From contig NZ_JAQNDM010000002.1 in the NCBI RefSeq assembly GCF_028368975.1, positions 4,458,425 to 4,522,424 on the forward strand: a DNA stretch of 64,000 nt, written 5' to 3'. Position 1 is the first letter of the stretch, and every line of letters begins with the position of its first letter. Below are positions 35,059-43,742 of this stretch, piece after piece. The stretch is from Stigmatella ashevillena. Lineage in GTDB: Bacteria; Myxococcota; Myxococcia; Myxococcales; Myxococcaceae. A program made the translations under genes and the position numbers. A model generated the notes under the pieces. That model was not told where the DNA came from. It saw nothing but the letters and a program-made list of their open reading frames with translations, and did no database searches.

Positions 35059-35147
35059 GCTCAAAATGAAAAAGGGGGGTTCGCCTCTTAACCCCCTCGA
35101 TGGCCGAAGGCCACTCTCCTGCCATCGGGGAGGGCTTCATTTTGAGC
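35059..35147 (-). promoter_or_regulatory. Attenuator-like leader upstream of the rapA-like gene
   Basis: On the minus strand, GGGGGTT and AACCCCC pair around an eight-base loop and are followed by five T residues (terminator, 35069-35096). The same G run also pairs, as part of GGCCATCGAGGGGG, with CCCTCCCCGATGGC (35121-35134), a mutually exclusive stem. The whole is enclosed by a perfect 12-bp repeat GCTCAAAATGAA / TTCATTTTGAGC (35059-35070, 35136-35147). The terminator ends 24 bases before the rapA ATG. It could be a transcription attenuator; the enclosing inverted repeats also permit a small palindromic mobile element. A possible minus-strand CATAAT lies near 35205. Confidence 0.6.
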
Positions 35148-35309
35148 CGCCGCCCCCACGAGCAGGTGGCCAGCGGCTCAGTAGAACACTCCACGCCCTA
35201 CCTATTATGTCGGCTCCCGCATTGCCTGCTTACACTCCCTATCTCGCTCTCCCCGTGAACTGTTACGGTGCACGAACCGCATGAGCCTGTTCAACCGGGA
35301 GAAGTCACG

Positions 35310-38276
35310 ATGCCATCACAGATGAGAATGAGTGCACGAGCATGGTGTCCCCAGCCGGTCTTCGTCGCGTGCGCGGTCTTCTCTCTTGTCGTGGGCTGCT
35401 CAACGCCCTCGACGCAGGAGCCCCCGGAGCTCGCGGTCTCTCGTGCGCGCGCGGTCATTCAAGACGCCAACTTCGCCGACTCCGTCTTCGTCAGTGGCCT
35501 CCAGGGGCCGACCACCATGACCTTCGCGCCCGACGGGCGCCTGTTCGTCTCGGAGAAGAACGGCTCGCTGCGCATCGTCGCGAATGGCCAGCTCCTGGCG
35601 ACGCCCTTCCTGACGCTCGCCGTGGACGACGACAACGAGCGTGGATTGATGGGCGTCGCGTTCGACCCCAACTTCGCCAGCAACCATTATCTGTATGTCT
35701 ATTACACGTCGATCGCCGGCAGCATTCACAATCGCATCAGCCGCTTCACCGCCAACGGCAACGGGGTGGTTCCCGGAAGCGAGCTGGTGCTCGCCGACCT
35801 TCCGACGCTCGACGCCGCCAACCACAACGGCGGCGCGGTTCGCTTCGGCCTCGATGGGAAGCTCTATGTCTCGGTCGGTGAGAACGCGGTCTCCTCCAAC
35901 GCGCAGAGCCTGAACACGCCCCTCGGAAAGCTGCTGCGCTTCAACTCGGATGGCAGCATTCCCACGGACAATCCGTTCTACGCGGCCGCCACCGGGCTCG
36001 CCAAGGCGACCTGGGCGATGGGGCTGCGCAACCCCTTCACCTTCGACGTTCAGCCCGGCACGGGGACCCTGTTCATCAACGACGTGGGCGAAGGCGGCTG
36101 GGAAGAGATCAACCGCGGCCAGGCCGGCGCCAACTACGGCTGGCCGATGACGGAAGGCTACTTCACGAATCGCCCGGGCCTCACGCAGCCGTTCTTCGCC
36201 TACCCGCATGGCTCCGGCACGGCCGCGGGCAACTGCATCGCCGGCGGTGCCTTCTACAACCCTCCGATTCCCGCGTTTCCCAGCGCGTACGTCGGTCAGT
36301 ACTTCTTCGCGGACTACACCAACAATTGGATCTCCCGCATCGACGCGAACTCCGGCGTGAATTCGCTCTTCGCAACGGCCGTCGCGGGGCCCGTGGACCT
36401 CGACGTGGGACCCGACGGAGCGCTCTACTACCTGGCGCGCGGCTCGGGCCAGGTGGGTCGCATCGCCTACACGGCGTCGCTGCCGCCGAGCATCGCGCAA
36501 CCACCGGCGAGCACGTTGGTCTCGGTCGGCACTCCGGCGACCTTCACGGTGTCGGCGAGCGGTGAGCCCCCGCTCACCTACCGGTGGCAGCGCAACGGCG
36601 TGGACATCGCCGGCGCGACCTCGACGAGCTACGTGCTGAACGCCGCGCAACTCACCGACAGCGGCGCACGCTTCCGGGTGGTCGTGACCAACGGGCTCGG
36701 GTCGACCACCAGCACCGAGGCGGTGCTGACGGTGACCTCCAACAAACCGCCGGTGGCCACCCTCGCGACGCCAGCCGCGGGCGCGACCTACACCGCGGCC
36801 ACCAATATGCTGTTCTCGGGCTCCGCCAGCGACATGGAGGACGGCGCGCTGCCTCCGAGCGCGATGACCTGGAACATCACCTTCCACCACGATACCCACA
36901 CGCACCCCGCCATGCCCGATACCACCGGCATCGCGAGCGGGACCTGGCCCATCCCGAACGTCGGCGAGAGCTCGGCCAACGTCTGGTATCGCGTGCGGCT
37001 CACGGTGCGCGACTCGATTGGCCTCACCCACACGACGTATCGCGACGTCCTCCCGGTCACCGTGCCGCTCCGGGTGGCCAGCGTGCCGAGCGGGCTCCAG
37101 GTGCTGATGGACGGGCGGCCCTTCGCCGCTCCGCATGACACGACCGGCGTGGTCGGCGTCGTCCGCTCGGTGGGCGTCGAGTCGCCCCAGTACGCGAACG
37201 GAAAGTTCTGGGCGTTCACCTCGTGGTCCGACGGCGGCGCGCCATCACATCCCTTCACCACGCCTGGCGGCGCGGCCACCTACACGGCCACGTTCGTCGA
37301 GACCTCGGGCGGGAGCTGCTACCAGATTCAGAGCGAGCGCAGCGACAAGTGGCTCACCGTCGACGGCGCGGGCAAGGTCGTCGCCGGCAGCGCGACGCAG
37401 GCAGGCGGGCAGATCTTCCAGCTCGTTCCCAACGGTACCCAGTTCAAGCTCAAGGGCTCGGGCGACGCGTTCATGACGGTGGCGGCGAATCAGCTCGCGA
37501 TGAGCGCCAACTTCTCCAGCGGGGAGTCGTTCACCCGATTCCCGTGCGGCTACGGCGGGCGCAATCGTGTCGGCTTCCAGTCTTCGTCGGGGAGCGCGCC
37601 CCATTGGAAGGAGACCACGCCGGACGGCCCCATCCAGAGCGGTGACGGCGGCAATGGCGGCGCCTGCAACCCGGCCGATGGCGGCACCTGGGAGGGCTTC
37701 TACCTCGAACCGGTGACCTGCCCGGGAGGCAACACCGGCCCCGTGTGCGGCAACGGCACCGTCGAGAGCGGCGAGCAGTGCGACGATGGCAACACCCAGT
37801 CGGGCGATGGCTGCGATGCGACGTGCCACCTCGAGACCAGCGGCGCGGGCTGCTTCCGCATCCAGAGCGAGCGCAGCGACAAGTGGCTCACCGTCGACGG
37901 GGCGAGCAAGGTGGCCGCCATCAGCACGACGCAGACCGGTGGCGAAATCTTCGAGCTCGTCACAAGCGGCGCGAAGTACAAGCTCAAGGGAGCGAGCGGC
38001 GCGTACGTGGCGGTGGTCGCGGACCAACTCACTGTGAACGCCACGCTCAGCACGGCGGAGCCGTTCACCCGCCACGACTGCGGCCTCCACGGCGGTCGCA
38101 GTCGGTATGGCTTCGAGTCGTCGACGGGCACCGCGCGCCACTGGAAGGAGAACACCCTCGACGCTCCCATCCAGAGCGGCAGCGGCGGAAACGGGGGCAT
38201 CTGCAATCCGACCGACGCTGGCTCGTGGGAAGCCTTCTACCTGGAGCCCGCGACCTGCCCGACCCCGGTACCATGA
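35310..38276 (+). CDS. PQQ-type sugar dehydrogenase lipoprotein with repeated C-terminal domains
   Basis: A 988-residue exported lipoprotein from ATG 35310 (ribosome site GGGAGAAG; lipobox VVGC near residue 30). A glucose/sorbosone dehydrogenase beta-propeller covers about residues 50-385 (GLQGPTTMTFAPDGRLFVSEKN, RGLMGVAFDPNF, MGLRNPFTFD, GGWEEINRG). An Ig-like domain (PSIAQPPASTLVSVGTP) and another beta domain follow. Two near-identical about 130-residue modules (starting QSERSDKWLTVDG) lie near 670-800 and 850-980. Between them is a Cys-rich DUF4215 repeat (CGNGTVESGEQCDDGN) of the type common in myxobacterial surface proteins. It oxidises a sugar, or is a binding relative. Confidence 0.88.
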   Translation: MPSQMRMSARAWCPQPVFVACAVFSLVVGCSTPSTQEPPELAVSRARAVIQDANFADSVFVSGLQGPTTMTFAPDGRLFVSEKNGSLRIVANGQLLATPFLTLAVDDDNERGLMGVAFDPNFASNHYLYVYYTSIAGSIHNRISRFTANGNGVVPGSELVLADLPTLDAANHNGGAVRFGLDGKLYVSVGENAVSSNAQSLNTPLGKLLRFNSDGSIPTDNPFYAAATGLAKATWAMGLRNPFTFDVQPGTGTLFINDVGEGGWEEINRGQAGANYGWPMTEGYFTNRPGLTQPFFAYPHGSGTAAGNCIAGGAFYNPPIPAFPSAYVGQYFFADYTNNWISRIDANSGVNSLFATAVAGPVDLDVGPDGALYYLARGSGQVGRIAYTASLPPSIAQPPASTLVSVGTPATFTVSASGEPPLTYRWQRNGVDIAGATSTSYVLNAAQLTDSGARFRVVVTNGLGSTTSTEAVLTVTSNKPPVATLATPAAGATYTAATNMLFSGSASDMEDGALPPSAMTWNITFHHDTHTHPAMPDTTGIASGTWPIPNVGESSANVWYRVRLTVRDSIGLTHTTYRDVLPVTVPLRVASVPSGLQVLMDGRPFAAPHDTTGVVGVVRSVGVESPQYANGKFWAFTSWSDGGAPSHPFTTPGGAATYTATFVETSGGSCYQIQSERSDKWLTVDGAGKVVAGSATQAGGQIFQLVPNGTQFKLKGSGDAFMTVAANQLAMSANFSSGESFTRFPCGYGGRNRVGFQSSSGSAPHWKETTPDGPIQSGDGGNGGACNPADGGTWEGFYLEPVTCPGGNTGPVCGNGTVESGEQCDDGNTQSGDGCDATCHLETSGAGCFRIQSERSDKWLTVDGASKVAAISTTQTGGEIFELVTSGAKYKLKGASGAYVAVVADQLTVNATLSTAEPFTRHDCGLHGGRSRYGFESSTGTARHWKENTLDAPIQSGSGGNGGICNPTDAGSWEAFYLEPATCPTPVP

Positions 38277-38389
38277 CGACCTGAGCAGTCCTTCGCGTCA
38301 CCCCTTCGCGCGCGGTGCAGGCGAGCCAAGGCGCCGCGCGCTTCAGCCGTGCGGCCATGGGCGGCTTCGGGCGCTGAGCGGGCAAGGGG

Positions 38390-38902
38390 CTATGACGACC
38401 ACCGCACCAGGGCCCAGCAGAACACCGCCAGGCCGATGATGCTCAGAGCGCCGTAGAGGAGCAGTTCGCGTCGCTCCTCGCGGGGGTCGTACCGCCCGGC
38501 CGTGCGGCGCTGGACGGGCTCGCGGGCCATCTCCTCGGTGTAGACCCTCATGGGGGCGTCCGTCAGCGCCTCGAGCAGGTGGTTGTCGTAGGAGGCGTTG
38601 CGGAAGCCCCCCTCGTGCGAATCGAGGAAGACCTCCATCACCGGGGCTTGCTTCAGCATCTCGGGAAGCGTCCAGATGGTTCCGCAGGGAGCCATGACAT
38701 CGTCTTCACGGCAGACGGGGACCGAGAAGGAGACGGGCGTGGAGCACAGCGAGGGCGAGCCTCGGAACACCCGGGCGATGTGTCCCGTCACCACCGCCTC
38801 GCCCGGGGTGGCGGGGGGAAGCTCGACGCGGTCCACCGTGACCTGCACGTGCAGTTCCGCATCCAGCGCCGCACGGGCGTACTCATGGGGAGGAAGGGCC
38901 AT
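38390..38902 (-). CDS. Hypothetical protein with a C-terminal membrane helix
   Basis: A 170-residue protein from ATG 38902 (MALPPHEYARAALDAEL). The first 145 residues are soluble, with a beta-rich look and three or four Cys residues (SLCSTPVSF, VPVCRED, APCGTIW). A single C-terminal helix (LLLYGALSIIGLAVFCWALV) would anchor it in the membrane. No family was recognised. It is the first gene to the left of toxin locus B, on the same strand as the toxin, but codon use is ordinary; a link to the toxins is not supported. Confidence 0.65.
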   Translation of the reverse strand: MALPPHEYARAALDAELHVQVTVDRVELPPATPGEAVVTGHIARVFRGSPSLCSTPVSFSVPVCREDDVMAPCGTIWTLPEMLKQAPVMEVFLDSHEGGFRNASYDNHLLEALTDAPMRVYTEEMAREPVQRRTAGRYDPREERRELLLYGALSIIGLAVFCWALVRWSS

Positions 38903-39022
38903 CCTTCCAGCCTAATCCGAGGGCCCCGTGGAAGCGCCAACCCCACCCCCGAGGAAAGTCGCGAGGCCCGGGAGCGCGCGGGTGCGCGTAGCGCTCAGAG
39001 ACGATGCTCGTCACAGGCTGCG

Positions 39023-39586
39023 CTAGACCTCCTCGAATCGTGTGCCCGTGGTGCCCATGCCCTCCAAGGCGTCCTTGATCTCCCCGGCGACGAGCAGCGT
39101 GCCTGACCACCCCTCGGGTCGGAACACCTTGGCACCTCCCACCTTGGCCTTGTCGATACGCATGCGATCCACGCTCATGTAGCTCCCGATCTTGGAGGGA
39201 ACGCCATGCTCTGGCGTCCAGAAGCTCACCTCGGACGCCTTTTCGTCGATGCAGCGAATGAGGCGCGTTGCTACGAGAACGAGGTACTGATCCGGTTGGC
39301 CCTCGATATCCGCGGGGATGAGCTGCACATCGCCAGGGGCCCGCTCCGACAGCATAGAAGCCACCCTGACGTGGACGACGGGGATCCTCAGTCCTGCCCC
39401 GGAGTAATCCAGGGGCTTGCCCGCAATCTCGATGGGGATTTTCAACCGGCCCTCCACGGGCACGAGCGTCCCCTTCTTGAAGTCCCAGTCGTGCACTTTA
39501 CGGCCCTGGCTGTCGACGGGCGTATCCAGATGCCAGCGATGGGGGAACTCAACGTCGTCAGCGAGCTTGAAGAAGCGCTGGGCCAT
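39023..39586 (-). CDS. Imm11-family immunity protein (locus B)
   Basis: A 187-residue cytoplasmic protein from ATG 39586. It has the Imm11/DUF1629 pattern: MAQRFFKLADDVEFPHRWHL, then VVHVRVASML, DVQLIPADIEGQPDQYLVLV, RLIRCIDEKAS, MRIDKAKVGGAKVFR, and a C-terminus of MGTTGTRFEEV. It begins 15 bases after the stop of the AHH toxin on the same strand, so it is the likely cognate antidote. Two further copies at 42638 and 43179 are clearly paralogous. No good ribosome site precedes it, which suggests translational coupling. Confidence 0.9.
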   Translation of the reverse strand: MAQRFFKLADDVEFPHRWHLDTPVDSQGRKVHDWDFKKGTLVPVEGRLKIPIEIAGKPLDYSGAGLRIPVVHVRVASMLSERAPGDVQLIPADIEGQPDQYLVLVATRLIRCIDEKASEVSFWTPEHGVPSKIGSYMSVDRMRIDKAKVGGAKVFRPEGWSGTLLVAGEIKDALEGMGTTGTRFEEV

Positions 39587-39601
39587 AGAGAAGTTCTAGC
39601 G

Positions 39602-40957
39602 TCATTTTCCCAAGGTGACGAGCCGGTTCAAATCCGTTCCGGGTGTGGCGATCTTCTTGGCGAGGTCATCCAGCGCAGGCAGCAACTGAGCCCGGCATTC
39701 CGCGATGCTGCGGCAATCTCCCAGCGCTTCCTCCAAACGCGCGTAGACGAGTTCATGGTATCGCTGGGGATGAGGCCCCTTGTGCCCCTTGATCGACACG
39801 ATGTTCTCACGGTCCTTCAGGCGCATTCCGGCTCTGGCGAAGAGCTTCGTGAGCAAGGGAGTCCAAGGACCACCGCGCACGGTGGACTTCTTGTTCTCAA
39901 TGGTCCCAATGTGATGCTTCTCCGTGCGGCCGCCGCGCCCTCCCCGCACCGCCATCGCCACCGCGCCCGGCGGCAATGTGATGAGGAAGCCCTCGGCCGT
40001 CACTGCCACGGACTCCACCGCGCTCACCTCTGACAACAAGATGCCTTCTTGGCCCGCGGCCTGCATCGACACCTGCGCTGAACCGGGCAGCGTCCCCACC
40101 TGCTCCGCGAATCCCCTCGCCGTATGCGTCAGGAGCGCCATGCCCATCAGGGCGAACGCTTGCGCCGCTTCACGCGAGAACAACTTGCCGAACCTCTCTC
40201 CCGCCTCCCGGACCTCCTCGAAGGAGGTGGCCACCTTCACCTCCTCCATCAACTGAAACCAACCCGTGATGAGGTGGTAGAGCGTCTGGGCCCCCACCCA
40301 GAGAATGAGCCCCGCCGTCGCCCACGCGGCGATGAACTTCGTGACCGGCTCGGGCATTGCGAGCAGGACGAGCAGCGTGACAACCGTGCACATCGCGGCC
40401 TGTATGACGGCCTGCGTGCCCACCCTCTCACCCAGCGCCCTCTCGAACTCCTCCAACACGGGACTCTTGCTCAAGGCCATCGCCCACATGTAGCGGCCTT
40501 GCAGATCCAGGTACTTCCCGGCCACCAGCGCGCCTCCCAGGCAATCGCCTTCGACACCCTGGTGGCTCCGGCACCAAGTCTTGTATCGGCTGGCCAGCGT
40601 CTGCTCCGCCTCCTTCAATGTCCCTTCCAGGAGCGTGCCCGAATCCAGCGGGACGAGCTTTCGCTCCTGGAGCAGGTACAGGTAATCGCCGTACAACGCG
40701 TCGAGTTGGAACAACCTTTCCACCGTCTCACGTGGAGAGCCCGTGAGCCGCACCTCTCGCGCCAATCTTTGGATGGCCTTCGTCACCTCTGTCTGTTTCA
40801 GTTCCACCGGGGCCACAGCCATGGTGCGAGGGATATGGACGAAGGTTTCTCCTCCAGCTCCCGCTTCCGTCCGGACCACGCGCGGGGTTCCGCTGCACCC
40901 GACCAGCACCGCAAGCATCACCGCATGGGCACGCCATAGAACCTTCCACGGCATCAT
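39602..40957 (-). CDS. SitA-like lipoprotein toxin with AHH nuclease tip (locus B)
   Basis: A 451-residue protein from ATG 40957 (ribosome site GAGGGGG). The lipobox is VLVGC at residue 21. A helical chassis contains YLYLLQERKLVPL, DCLGGALVAGKYLDL, two hydrophobic segments (190-240) and FEEVREAGERFGKLF. The C-terminal tip begins near residue 345 with HHIGTIENKK, then RGGPWTPLLTKLFARAGM, ENIVSIKGHKGPHPQRYHE: the AHH subgroup of HNH endonucleases (paired His, then Asn and HP..YH). By family knowledge such proteins act as DNases transferred by outer-membrane exchange between kin. The Imm11 gene is immediately downstream. An IS4-type element lies 162 bases upstream. Confidence 0.88.
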   Translation of the reverse strand: MMPWKVLWRAHAVMLAVLVGCSGTPRVVRTEAGAGGETFVHIPRTMAVAPVELKQTEVTKAIQRLAREVRLTGSPRETVERLFQLDALYGDYLYLLQERKLVPLDSGTLLEGTLKEAEQTLASRYKTWCRSHQGVEGDCLGGALVAGKYLDLQGRYMWAMALSKSPVLEEFERALGERVGTQAVIQAAMCTVVTLLVLLAMPEPVTKFIAAWATAGLILWVGAQTLYHLITGWFQLMEEVKVATSFEEVREAGERFGKLFSREAAQAFALMGMALLTHTARGFAEQVGTLPGSAQVSMQAAGQEGILLSEVSAVESVAVTAEGFLITLPPGAVAMAVRGGRGGRTEKHHIGTIENKKSTVRGGPWTPLLTKLFARAGMRLKDRENIVSIKGHKGPHPQRYHELVYARLEEALGDCRSIAECRAQLLPALDDLAKKIATPGTDLNRLVTLGK

Positions 40958-41118
40958 GAATCACCCCCTCTGCCAAAAAGCGCCAAAGCCCGTGTACCTC
41001 CGCCACAACTTCCGCCCGACTGTGGCAAGCCTCGGGAGGACGAACCTTTCAAAGAGGAAGAGTACGAACTCTCATGGCTTCGCCCCCTGGACAACATCTA
41101 TGTCCCGAGGGCTTAGAG

Positions 41119-42634
41119 CCACCCCTTTCAAGGTGTCTATAAACCAAGAGAAAGCAGGAAATGAGCGTCCTGCGCGCGCCCGAGGGAATAGAGGACTGCT
41201 GCCGCGAATCAAGGAGGCCTCTGCGACTGGAGAGGTGTGATGGCCTTCGATGCAATCCTTGAGCGGTTCGTGAAAAACAGCCCGGTCAGTGTCATGGCAC
41301 GGCTGGTGCTGCAGCGTGCCGTCAGCGCGGAGTGGATGGACTCACTGTTCGAGGCGCATCGGAAGAGGCAGTACACCCGGGAGTTGCTGTTCTCCACCGT
41401 GGTGGAGTTGATGTCCGTGGTGGCCATGGGGCTGCGTCCCTCGCTGCATGCGGCCGCCAAGGCCACAGAGGTAGGCACCTCGAGCGCTGCGCTCTACGAG
41501 AAGGTGAATCGAATGGAGCCGGACTTGGTGCGAGCTCTGGTCCGTGGCAGCGCCCAACGACTGGAGCCTGTAGTCCAGCCGCTGAGGACAGGGGAGAAGC
41601 CCTGGGCAGAGGGCTATCGCGTCCGAGTCATGGACGGCAATCATCTGCCTGCCAGCGAGAAAAGGCTCAAGCCGCTGCGTGAGTTTCGAGGCGCCGCCCT
41701 GCCCGGACACTCGCTGGTAGTGTACGCCCCGGAGCAGGGCTTGGTGGTGGACGTGGTGCCGTGTGAGGACGCACACGCTCAGGAGCGGACGCTGGTGGCT
41801 GCTGTGCTGGAGCACGCCCAGCAGGGCGACTTGTGGATAGCCGATAGGAACTTCTCCACGACTCGGATTGTCTTTGGCCTGGAGGACAGGCACGCCGCCT
41901 TCATCATCTGAGAGCATGGACGCACGCCCAGCCCTACAGAGGTGGGGAAGCGAAAGAGGGTGGGCCGTGTGGAAACGGGCGTTGTCTTCGAGCAGCCCGT
42001 CCAGGTGGAGGACGACGGTGGGCGCCTGCTCACGCTGCGTCGCATCGAACTTCAGCTGGATGAGCCCACCGAGGAGGGGGAGCCCCTCATTCGTCTGCTC
42101 ACCAACGCTCCCGAAGAAAAGCTCTCCGCCGAGAAGGTAGCGTGTTTGTACCGCAAACGGTGGAGCATCGAAGGCATGTTTCAGAGCTTGGAGTCTGCGC
42201 TCCATAGTGAGGTGCGGACGCTGGGTCACCCACGAGCGGCGCTGCTCGCATTCGGGACTGCCGTGGTGGCCTACAACATCCTGGCGGTAATCCAGGCGGC
42301 AGTCGAGGCAGCGCACCCCGAGGCCAAGGCCGAGGGCCTTGAACTTTCCCCCTTTTTCGTTGCTACCGAAGTGCAGGCCACCTATGGCGGGATGATGATT
42401 GCTGTGGGGGATGACGTTTGGACCGCCTTCGACGAGCAGTCTCCTCTCCAACTCAGCCGAACCCTCATCCGCATTGCGCAGCACGCTCAGCCCAAGCGTC
42501 TGCGCAAGCACCCGCGGGGGCCCAAAAAGAAAACGAAGAAGGGCTACGTCTCAGGACGCACTGCACGTCAGCACGTCGCCACGGCTCGAGTCCTCGCCTC
42601 CGGGCGCATTGATTCAACATCTTGAAAGGGGTGG
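41119..42634 (+). mobile_element. IS4-type insertion sequence, inactivated
   Basis: The element is about 1516 bp. Inverted repeats of 18 bp with one mismatch are at the ends (CCACCCCTTTCAAGGTGT at 41119-41136; its partner at 42617-42634 reads ACATCTTGAAAGGGGTGG). GGCTTAGA occurs at both borders (41110-41117 and 42635-42642), consistent with an 8-bp target duplication. The right duplication contains the stop codon of an Imm11 gene. The transposase inside has one nonsense codon. Confidence 0.85.
41240..42625 (+). pseudogene. IS4-family transposase with a premature stop
   Basis: One continuous frame starts at ATG 41240 (MAFDAILERF) and is interrupted only by TGA at 41909-41911, after HAAFII. 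The sequence resumes in the same frame as EHGRTPSP, so the original codon was probably CGA. DDE-type features are present: VRVMDGNHLPASEKRL, DLWIADRNFSTTRIVFGLE and YRKRWSIEGMFQSLESALHSE, the Y-(2)-R-(3)-E-like region of IS4. The C-terminus is basic (GPKKKTKKGYVSGRTARQHV). Apart from the nonsense codon the gene looks intact, implying recent inactivation. Confidence 0.88.
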
Positions 42635-42637
42635 GGC

Positions 42638-43168
42638 TTAGACCTCCTCGAATCTCGTGCCCGTGGCCTCCAGCTCCGCCAAGGCGTTTCTGAGCTCCTC
42701 GGACACGATCAGCGGGCTGCGCCACCCCTCGCACCGGAACACCTTGGCACCTCCCACCCTGGCCTTGTCGATGCGCATGTCACGCACGGAGAAATACTGA
42801 CCGACCTTGGAAGGCACTCCGTCCTCATGCGTCCAGAGTTCGATCCGGGACGCCTGTTCGTCGATACAGCGGATCAGGCGTGTAGCCACGAGAATGAGGT
42901 ACTGATCCGGTTGGCCCTCCTCATCCACGGGGATCAGTTGCACGTCGTCCGTGGCCAACTCCGCGAACATGGATGCGACCCGGACATGAACCACCGGGGT
43001 GTTGAGGCCCGCCTCTGTATAATCCAGCGGCTTGCCCTCGCTCTCGATGGGGATTCTCAAGCGGCTCTTGATGTGGACGGGCGTTCCCCTCCAGAACTCG
43101 TAATCGTCCACTTTGACGCCCTGGGTGTTCCGGGGCATCGACAAGTGCGTGACCGCGATCTCCTCCAC
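42638..43168 (-). CDS. Imm11-family immunity protein, N-terminally shortened (locus C)
   Basis: About 176 residues if started at GTG 43168 (10 bases after the preceding Imm11 stop); an ATG at 43138 is the other option. The core is Imm11: WRGTPVHIKSRLRIPIE, VVHVRVASMFAEL, VQLIPVDEEGQPDQYLILVATR, MRIDKARVGGAKVFR, TGTRFEEV. The usual first about 20 residues (RFFKL...F..RW) are missing and replaced by unrelated sequence, so this may be a degraded copy. Its stop codon lies in the target duplication of the IS4-type element. Confidence 0.8.
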   Translation of the reverse strand: MEEIAVTHLSMPRNTQGVKVDDYEFWRGTPVHIKSRLRIPIESEGKPLDYTEAGLNTPVVHVRVASMFAELATDDVQLIPVDEEGQPDQYLILVATRLIRCIDEQASRIELWTHEDGVPSKVGQYFSVRDMRIDKARVGGAKVFRCEGWRSPLIVSEELRNALAELEATGTRFEEV

Positions 43169-43178
43169 CGCCCCTCGA

Positions 43179-43742
43179 CTAGACCTCCTCGAACTTCGTG
43201 CCTGTAGCGCCCATGCGCTCCAAGGCGTCATGGATCTCCTCGGAGACGATCAGCGGGCCTGTCCACTCCTCGAGACGGAAAACCTTGGCGCTTCCGACCT
43301 TCGCCTTGTCAATGCGCAGTTCGTACATGATGGAAAAACGCCGGATTTCGTGAAGCTCTCCCTCCTCGGGCGTCCAACGATCAAACCTGGAAGCCTTTTC
43401 GTCGATGCAGTCGATGAGGCGTGTGGCCACGAGGATGAGGTACTGATCCGGTTGGCCCTCCACATCCACGGGGATCAGTTGCACGTCATTCGGGGCCAGC
43501 TCCGTGAACATGGACGCGACCCGGACATGGACGATAGGGATGCGGATGCCCGCTTCCGTGAAGTCAAGCGGCTTGCCTGCGATTTCGACGGGGATCCTCA
43601 GGCGTTCCTTGATGTGGACGGGTGCCCCGAGCCTGAACTGCGCGTCGTCCACCTTTTGGCCCTGACGGTCTGTCGGCGTGTCGAGGTCCCAGCGCTGAGG
43701 GAAATTCACAGCATCGACTAGCTTGAAAAAGCGCTTTGTCAT
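43179..43742 (-). CDS. Imm11-family immunity protein (locus C)
   Basis: A 187-residue protein, the same length as the locus B copy when started at ATG 43742, which overlaps the TGA of the upstream toxin fragment (ATGA) and has GGAG just before it. Its N-terminus is complete (MTKRFFKLVDAVNFPQRWDL). Other family segments are PVHIKERLRIPVE, IVHVRVASMF, NDVQLIPVDVEGQPDQY and MGATGTKFEEV. It is expected to neutralise the AHH-type nuclease of its own locus. The overlap indicates translational coupling to the toxin. Confidence 0.9.
   Translation of the reverse strand: MTKRFFKLVDAVNFPQRWDLDTPTDRQGQKVDDAQFRLGAPVHIKERLRIPVEIAGKPLDFTEAGIRIPIVHVRVASMFTELAPNDVQLIPVDVEGQPDQYLILVATRLIDCIDEKASRFDRWTPEEGELHEIRRFSIMYELRIDKAKVGSAKVFRLEEWTGPLIVSEEIHDALERMGATGTKFEEV

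Noticed and set aside
32604-35069. Plus-strand frame of 821 codons
   Set aside because: It is antisense to the rapA-like gene and consists of His/Arg/Gln-rich low-complexity sequence.
35057-35284. Plus-strand frame of 75 codons upstream of the sugar dehydrogenase gene
   Set aside because: It runs through the hairpins of the rapA leader and overlaps the dehydrogenase start region; no ribosome site or domain was seen.
40940-41116. Plus-strand frame ending LSWLRPLDNIYVPRA, before the IS4-type element
   Set aside because: It has no start codon, overlaps the toxin promoter region and matches no family I recognise. It could be a remnant of another toxin or immunity gene, but this cannot be supported.
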